Shown here: positions 5,979-8,731 of the stretch, in pieces
Position numbering within the stretch: the first letter of the stretch is position 1
Layout of the letters: every line of letters starts with the position of its first letter
NCBI GenBank assembly: GCA_945907335.1
Contig: CAMDSU010000068.1
Span: 1-8,731 of the forward strand
Length of the DNA stretch: 8,731 bases
Reading direction: 5' to 3'
Origin: Bordetella parapertussis
GTDB taxonomy: Bacteria > Pseudomonadota > Gammaproteobacteria > Burkholderiales > Burkholderiaceae_C
Notes under the pieces: model-generated
Told to the model about the DNA's origin: nothing
Databases searched by the model: none
What the model saw: the letters and a program-made list of their open reading frames with translations, nothing else
Position numbers and translations under genes: made by a program

Positions 5979-7586
5979 ATGCCTTTGTTTACTGTTCTTC
6001 GCGGTTTCACCGTTTGCATGCTTGTCACACCGATACTGATGGTGCTGGGCGCATGGTTGCAGTGGGATGCCGTGTCTGCAGATATTTGGCAGGGTTTATT
6101 AGAAACCGTCTTGCCCGAATACACACTGACAAGTTTGCTCTTGTGTCTGCTGGTGGCCATTGGTGTGGTGAGTATGGGCAGCGTGGGTGCAGCAGCAGTC
6201 AGTTTGTTTGATTTTCCAGGACGCCAAACGCTGAGTTGGTTGCTATTGCTCCCCTTGGCCATGCCGGCATATGTGGTGGCCTACGCCTACACGGATTTCT
6301 TGCAATACAGCGGGCCGCTGCAAAGCTGGTTGCGATTGCACATGGGTTGGCAAGGGGCTTTATGGCCCGATGTACGCAGCACATGGGGCGCAGCGGTGGT
6401 GTTGAGCTTGAGTTTGTATCCCTATGTTTATTTGCTCTGCCGCAGCGCGTTGGCAGAGCGTGCCCCGCAATTGATGGAAGCCGCCCGTTTGCTAGGGGCG
6501 GGGTTAACGCGGCGCATTTTTCGCGTGGCATTGCCCTTGGCGCGTCCGGCCATTGCGGCTGGATTGGCCTTGGCCATGATGGAGACCTTGGCCGATTTCG
6601 GGGTCAGCAGTTATTTTGGTGTGCAAACTTTTTCCACTGGCATTTATAAAGCCTGGCTGGTGATGGACAACCGCGTGGCGGCGGCTCAGTTGTCCTCCTT
6701 TTTGTTGCTGTTGGTAGCCATGGTGCTTTGGCTGGAATACCGCGCGCAATCTCGTTTGCGGTTTGTCACCCGTCGCGGTGCCTCGCGGACCAATGAATCA
6801 CAAGCATTGCGTTTGTATGGGTGGCGCGCTGCGTTAGCCATTGTTTTGTGCGTTTTGCCAGTGCTGCTGGGTTTTGTGTTTCCACTGTTGATCATGGGCC
6901 ATGCGCTGTGGGTGGGCAGCCAACAACAGGCCTTGCCATGGGGCGCGTTCGTGGGCTGGTTTTGGAACAGCCTGAAGTTGGGCGGCATCAGCGCCGTGCT
7001 GGCTGTGGGCTTGGCCTTGGTGTTGGCCCATGGCGTTCGCACTCGTCCGACCTCGTGGCGTCGTTTCAGCACCCAGTTGGCAGGTTTGGGCTACGCCGTT
7101 CCCGGCGTGGTCATCGTGGTCGGCTTGTTATTGCCTTTGTCTTGGGTACAAGAGCTCTGGCCTGACAGCGGCGCCGGCTACTGGTTGACAGCTACCTTGC
7201 TGGGGGTGTTGTGGGCCTATCTGGTGCGCTTTATTGCCGTTGCTTTGCAAAGCATTCAAAGCGGCTATTCACGCATTTCACTCAGCGCCGATGAAAGTGC
7301 CCGCATGCTGGGGTCAAGCGGCCGAGATGTTTTTTGGCGTGTGCATTGGCCGCTGCTGCGCCCGGCCGCTGCGTCGGCCTTGTTGCTGGTTTGGGTGGAT
7401 GTGATGAAAGAGTTGCCTGCCACTTTGGTGTTGCGTCCCTTCAATACCGACACCTTGGCTGTGATGGCCTACCAACTGGCCCGAGATGAACGACTGGGCG
7501 AAGCGGCGCTGCCTTCTCTGGCACTGGTGTTTGCTGGCTTGTTGCCGGTTTTGTTGATGGCACGGGCGCAAAGAAAAGCCAATTGA
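5979..7586 (+). CDS. fbpB: Ferric-iron ABC transporter permease, fused two-domain type
   Basis: This is an inner-membrane permease of 535 residues that forms the Fe3+ channel. It holds two fused BPD-type transmembrane domains in one chain, as in FbpB/SfuB/HitB. Many hydrophobic segments are visible, about six per half. Each half has its cytoplasmic EAA loop that docks on the ATPase: EAARLLGAGLTRRIFRVALPLARP from E167, and DESARMLGSSGRDVFWRVHWPLLRP from D438. The first half covers about 1-255 and the second about 275-535. I chose ATG 5979 because the first membrane helix starts soon after it. A TTG at 5952 or a GTG at 5964 would extend the protein by nine or five residues. None of these has a clear ribosome binding site. 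The gene is divergent from fbpC and followed after 77 bases by the binding-protein gene. Confidence 0.94.
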   Translation: MPLFTVLRGFTVCMLVTPILMVLGAWLQWDAVSADIWQGLLETVLPEYTLTSLLLCLLVAIGVVSMGSVGAAAVSLFDFPGRQTLSWLLLLPLAMPAYVVAYAYTDFLQYSGPLQSWLRLHMGWQGALWPDVRSTWGAAVVLSLSLYPYVYLLCRSALAERAPQLMEAARLLGAGLTRRIFRVALPLARPAIAAGLALAMMETLADFGVSSYFGVQTFSTGIYKAWLVMDNRVAAAQLSSFLLLLVAMVLWLEYRAQSRLRFVTRRGASRTNESQALRLYGWRAALAIVLCVLPVLLGFVFPLLIMGHALWVGSQQQALPWGAFVGWFWNSLKLGGISAVLAVGLALVLAHGVRTRPTSWRRFSTQLAGLGYAVPGVVIVVGLLLPLSWVQELWPDSGAGYWLTATLLGVLWAYLVRFIAVALQSIQSGYSRISLSADESARMLGSSGRDVFWRVHWPLLRPAAASALLLVWVDVMKELPATLVLRPFNTDTLAVMAYQLARDERLGEAALPSLALVFAGLLPVLLMARAQRKAN

Positions 7587-7604
7587 CAAGCAGCCGGTCG
7601 TCTG

Positions 7605-7623
7605 AATGCGAATAATTCGCATT
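7605..7623. promoter_or_regulatory. Fur box upstream of the iron-binding protein gene
   Basis: AATGCGAATAATTCGCATT is a perfect palindrome with two 9-base arms around one central A. This is the 9-1-9 architecture of Fur boxes (consensus GATAATGATAATCATTATC). The AATGCGAAT arm is a variant I recall from Fur-regulated iron genes of pseudomonads and betaproteobacteria. It covers the expected -35 position of the fbpA promoter and ends 40 bases before the fbpA start, so Fe-loaded Fur bound here should block transcription. It could also act as a partial barrier to readthrough from fbpB. Confidence 0.85.
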
Positions 7624-7628
7624 TGAGC

Positions 7629-7634
7629 TATGAT
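7629..7634 (+). promoter_or_regulatory. Putative -10 element of the fbpA promoter
   Basis: TATGAT matches the -10 consensus at 5 of 6 positions. Transcription would begin near 7641 and leave a leader of about 23 bases containing the ribosome binding site AGGTG (7654-7658), 5 bases before ATG 7664. The -35 position 16-18 bases upstream falls inside the Fur box and is a poor match, so the promoter may be weak or need an activator. Confidence 0.5.
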
Positions 7635-7663
7635 GGCATCTGATTTTATGAATAGGTGCTTGT

Positions 7664-8731
7664 ATGCGTTCACTTTCCCTCTGGTGCTGCAAAGCCCGGC
7701 TGACCTTGGTTTCTGGTGGTTTATTGCTTGGCAGTCTGACCGGTTTTGCTGCTGAAGAGCCGGTGCTCAACCTGTATTCGGCGCGCCATTACGCCACCGA
7801 CGAGGCTTTGTATGCCAACTTCACGCGAGCCACCGGCATCAAAATCAACCGGGTCGATGCGGATGATGCAGGTATCTTGGCCCGCCTCAAAGCCGAAGGA
7901 GCGGCCTCACCCGCAGACGTGATTTTGCTGGTGGATGCAGCCCGCTTGTGGAAGGGTGAAGTAGAAGATTTGTTCGCGCCGGTGCAGTCTCCCGCTTTGC
8001 TCAAAGCGGTGCCCGAGCATTTGCGTGCCAAGCAGCGGCCTGAAGGCACGCGCTGGTTTGGTTTGTCCACCCGGGCCCGTGTGGTTGTTTATGACAAACA
8101 AAAATTCAAACCCGAAGATGTCGACACATATGAAAAGTTGGCGGACCCCAAATTCGCGGGGCGCTTGTGCATTCGCTCGGGCTCTCACCCCTACAACTTG
8201 TCTTTGTTCGGCGCCATGCTCGAACACATGGGCGCAGCAGCCACAGAAACTTGGCTCAAGGGTTTGGTGGCCAATTTGGCGCGCCCACCCAAAGGCGGCG
8301 ACACCGACCAGATCAAAGGTGTGGCCAGCGGCGAATGCGGCGTGGCGCTGACCAACTCTTATTACCTGGCCCGGCTCTACCGCAGTACCAATCCACAAGA
8401 CAAAGCTGTCTTCGAGCGCATAGGTGTGGTGTTCCCCAACCAAAACAGCTGGGGCACGCATGTCAATATCGCCGGTGGTGCGGTTGCGCGTCACGCCAAG
8501 CACCCGCAAAACGCGGTGGCATTTCTCAACTATTTGGTGAGTGAACAGGCGCAAACCTATTTTGCCGACGGCAACAACGAATGGCCGGTGATCAAAGGGC
8601 TTTCTGTCCGAAACCCGGCGCTCAAAGCCATGGGCGGCGCTACGTTCAAAAGCGAAAAGCTGGCTGCCAGCGTGGTCGGAATGAATCAGGTCAAGGTGCA
8701 ACAAATGCTTGACCGTGTCGGTTTGAGGTGA
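7664..8731 (+). CDS. fbpA: Periplasmic Fe3+-binding protein of an iron ABC transporter (FbpA/FutA-like)
   Basis: This 355-residue protein captures ferric iron in the periplasm and delivers it to the permease encoded just upstream. An N-terminal signal peptide (basic residues K10 and R12, hydrophobic core about 13-25) is probably cleaved near A29/A30. The mature part starts EEPVLNLYSARHYATDEALY, the family hallmark. Likely iron ligands are H42 and Y43 in RHY, Y177 in SHPYNLSLFG, and the pair Y233-Y234 in TNSYYLARLY. The spacing resembles cyanobacterial FutA proteins, which bind iron through one His and four Tyr. A late motif, NQNSWGTHVNIAGGAVARHAKHPQNAVAFLNYL, is also typical of the family. 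The start ATG 7664 has AGGTG 5 bases upstream. A Fur box precedes the gene, indicating repression by iron. The TGA stop at 8729-8731 coincides with the window end, so the gene is complete. Confidence 0.95.
   Translation: MRSLSLWCCKARLTLVSGGLLLGSLTGFAAEEPVLNLYSARHYATDEALYANFTRATGIKINRVDADDAGILARLKAEGAASPADVILLVDAARLWKGEVEDLFAPVQSPALLKAVPEHLRAKQRPEGTRWFGLSTRARVVVYDKQKFKPEDVDTYEKLADPKFAGRLCIRSGSHPYNLSLFGAMLEHMGAAATETWLKGLVANLARPPKGGDTDQIKGVASGECGVALTNSYYLARLYRSTNPQDKAVFERIGVVFPNQNSWGTHVNIAGGAVARHAKHPQNAVAFLNYLVSEQAQTYFADGNNEWPVIKGLSVRNPALKAMGGATFKSEKLAASVVGMNQVKVQQMLDRVGLR

Noticed and set aside
7583..7588. Perfect TTGACA hexamer overlapping the fbpB stop codon as a -35 for fbpA
   Set aside because: No -10 hexamer lies at 15-19 bases. 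The nearest good match, AATAAT at 7611, is 22 bases away, so it is probably chance.
7907..8704. Minus-strand open frame of 265 codons opposite the iron-binding protein gene
   Set aside because: It is fully inside fbpA on the other strand, with no recognisable domain and no ribosome binding site. The sense gene is certain.

Overview
The window looks like ordinary chromosome from a betaproteobacterium of the order Burkholderiales, most likely Comamonadaceae (Limnohabitans, Rhodoferax or Polaromonas type). This is inferred from the recA-recX pair next to a divergent MarR-type gene, the style of the protein sequences, and TACAAT-type -10 elements. No mobile element, CRISPR array, tRNA or rRNA gene is visible. 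Genes fill almost the whole window, and the longest gap is the 142-base recA/marR intergenic region.

Left part (1-2537). The 3' end of an argC-like gene (arginine biosynthesis) runs rightwards and meets recX tail to tail, with only 5 bases between the stop codons. recX and recA form a leftward SOS operon. recA has a strong ribosome binding site and a near-perfect LexA operator at 1951-1966. A MarR-family regulator is divergent from recA, and the shared intergenic region holds further small palindromes.

Middle part (2538-4764). An OmpR-type response regulator and its TctE-like sensor kinase form a two-gene operon read rightwards from a recognisable sigma70-type promoter. Their stimulus and targets cannot be read from the sequence.

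Right part (4765-8731). This is a complete ferric-iron ABC importer in a split layout. The ATPase gene (fbpC-like) runs leftwards, convergent with the sensor kinase. The fused two-domain permease gene (fbpB-like) runs rightwards, divergent from fbpC. The periplasmic iron-binding protein gene (fbpA/futA-like) follows the permease. A perfect 9-1-9 palindrome matching a Fur box lies immediately before fbpA. The fbpC/fbpB divergent promoter has no Fur box. Instead it holds a perfect 14-bp inverted repeat whose arms each contain a TACAAT -10-like hexamer, one for each direction. The binding protein would capture Fe3+ in the periplasm, the permease would pass it through the inner membrane, and the ATPase would power transport. 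Fur most likely represses at least the binding-protein gene when iron is plentiful.

I see no clear sign of a previously undescribed system. The points most worth a second look are the mirror-image fbpC/fbpB promoter, the apparently leaderless starts of fbpC and marR, and the stacked palindromes between recA and marR.
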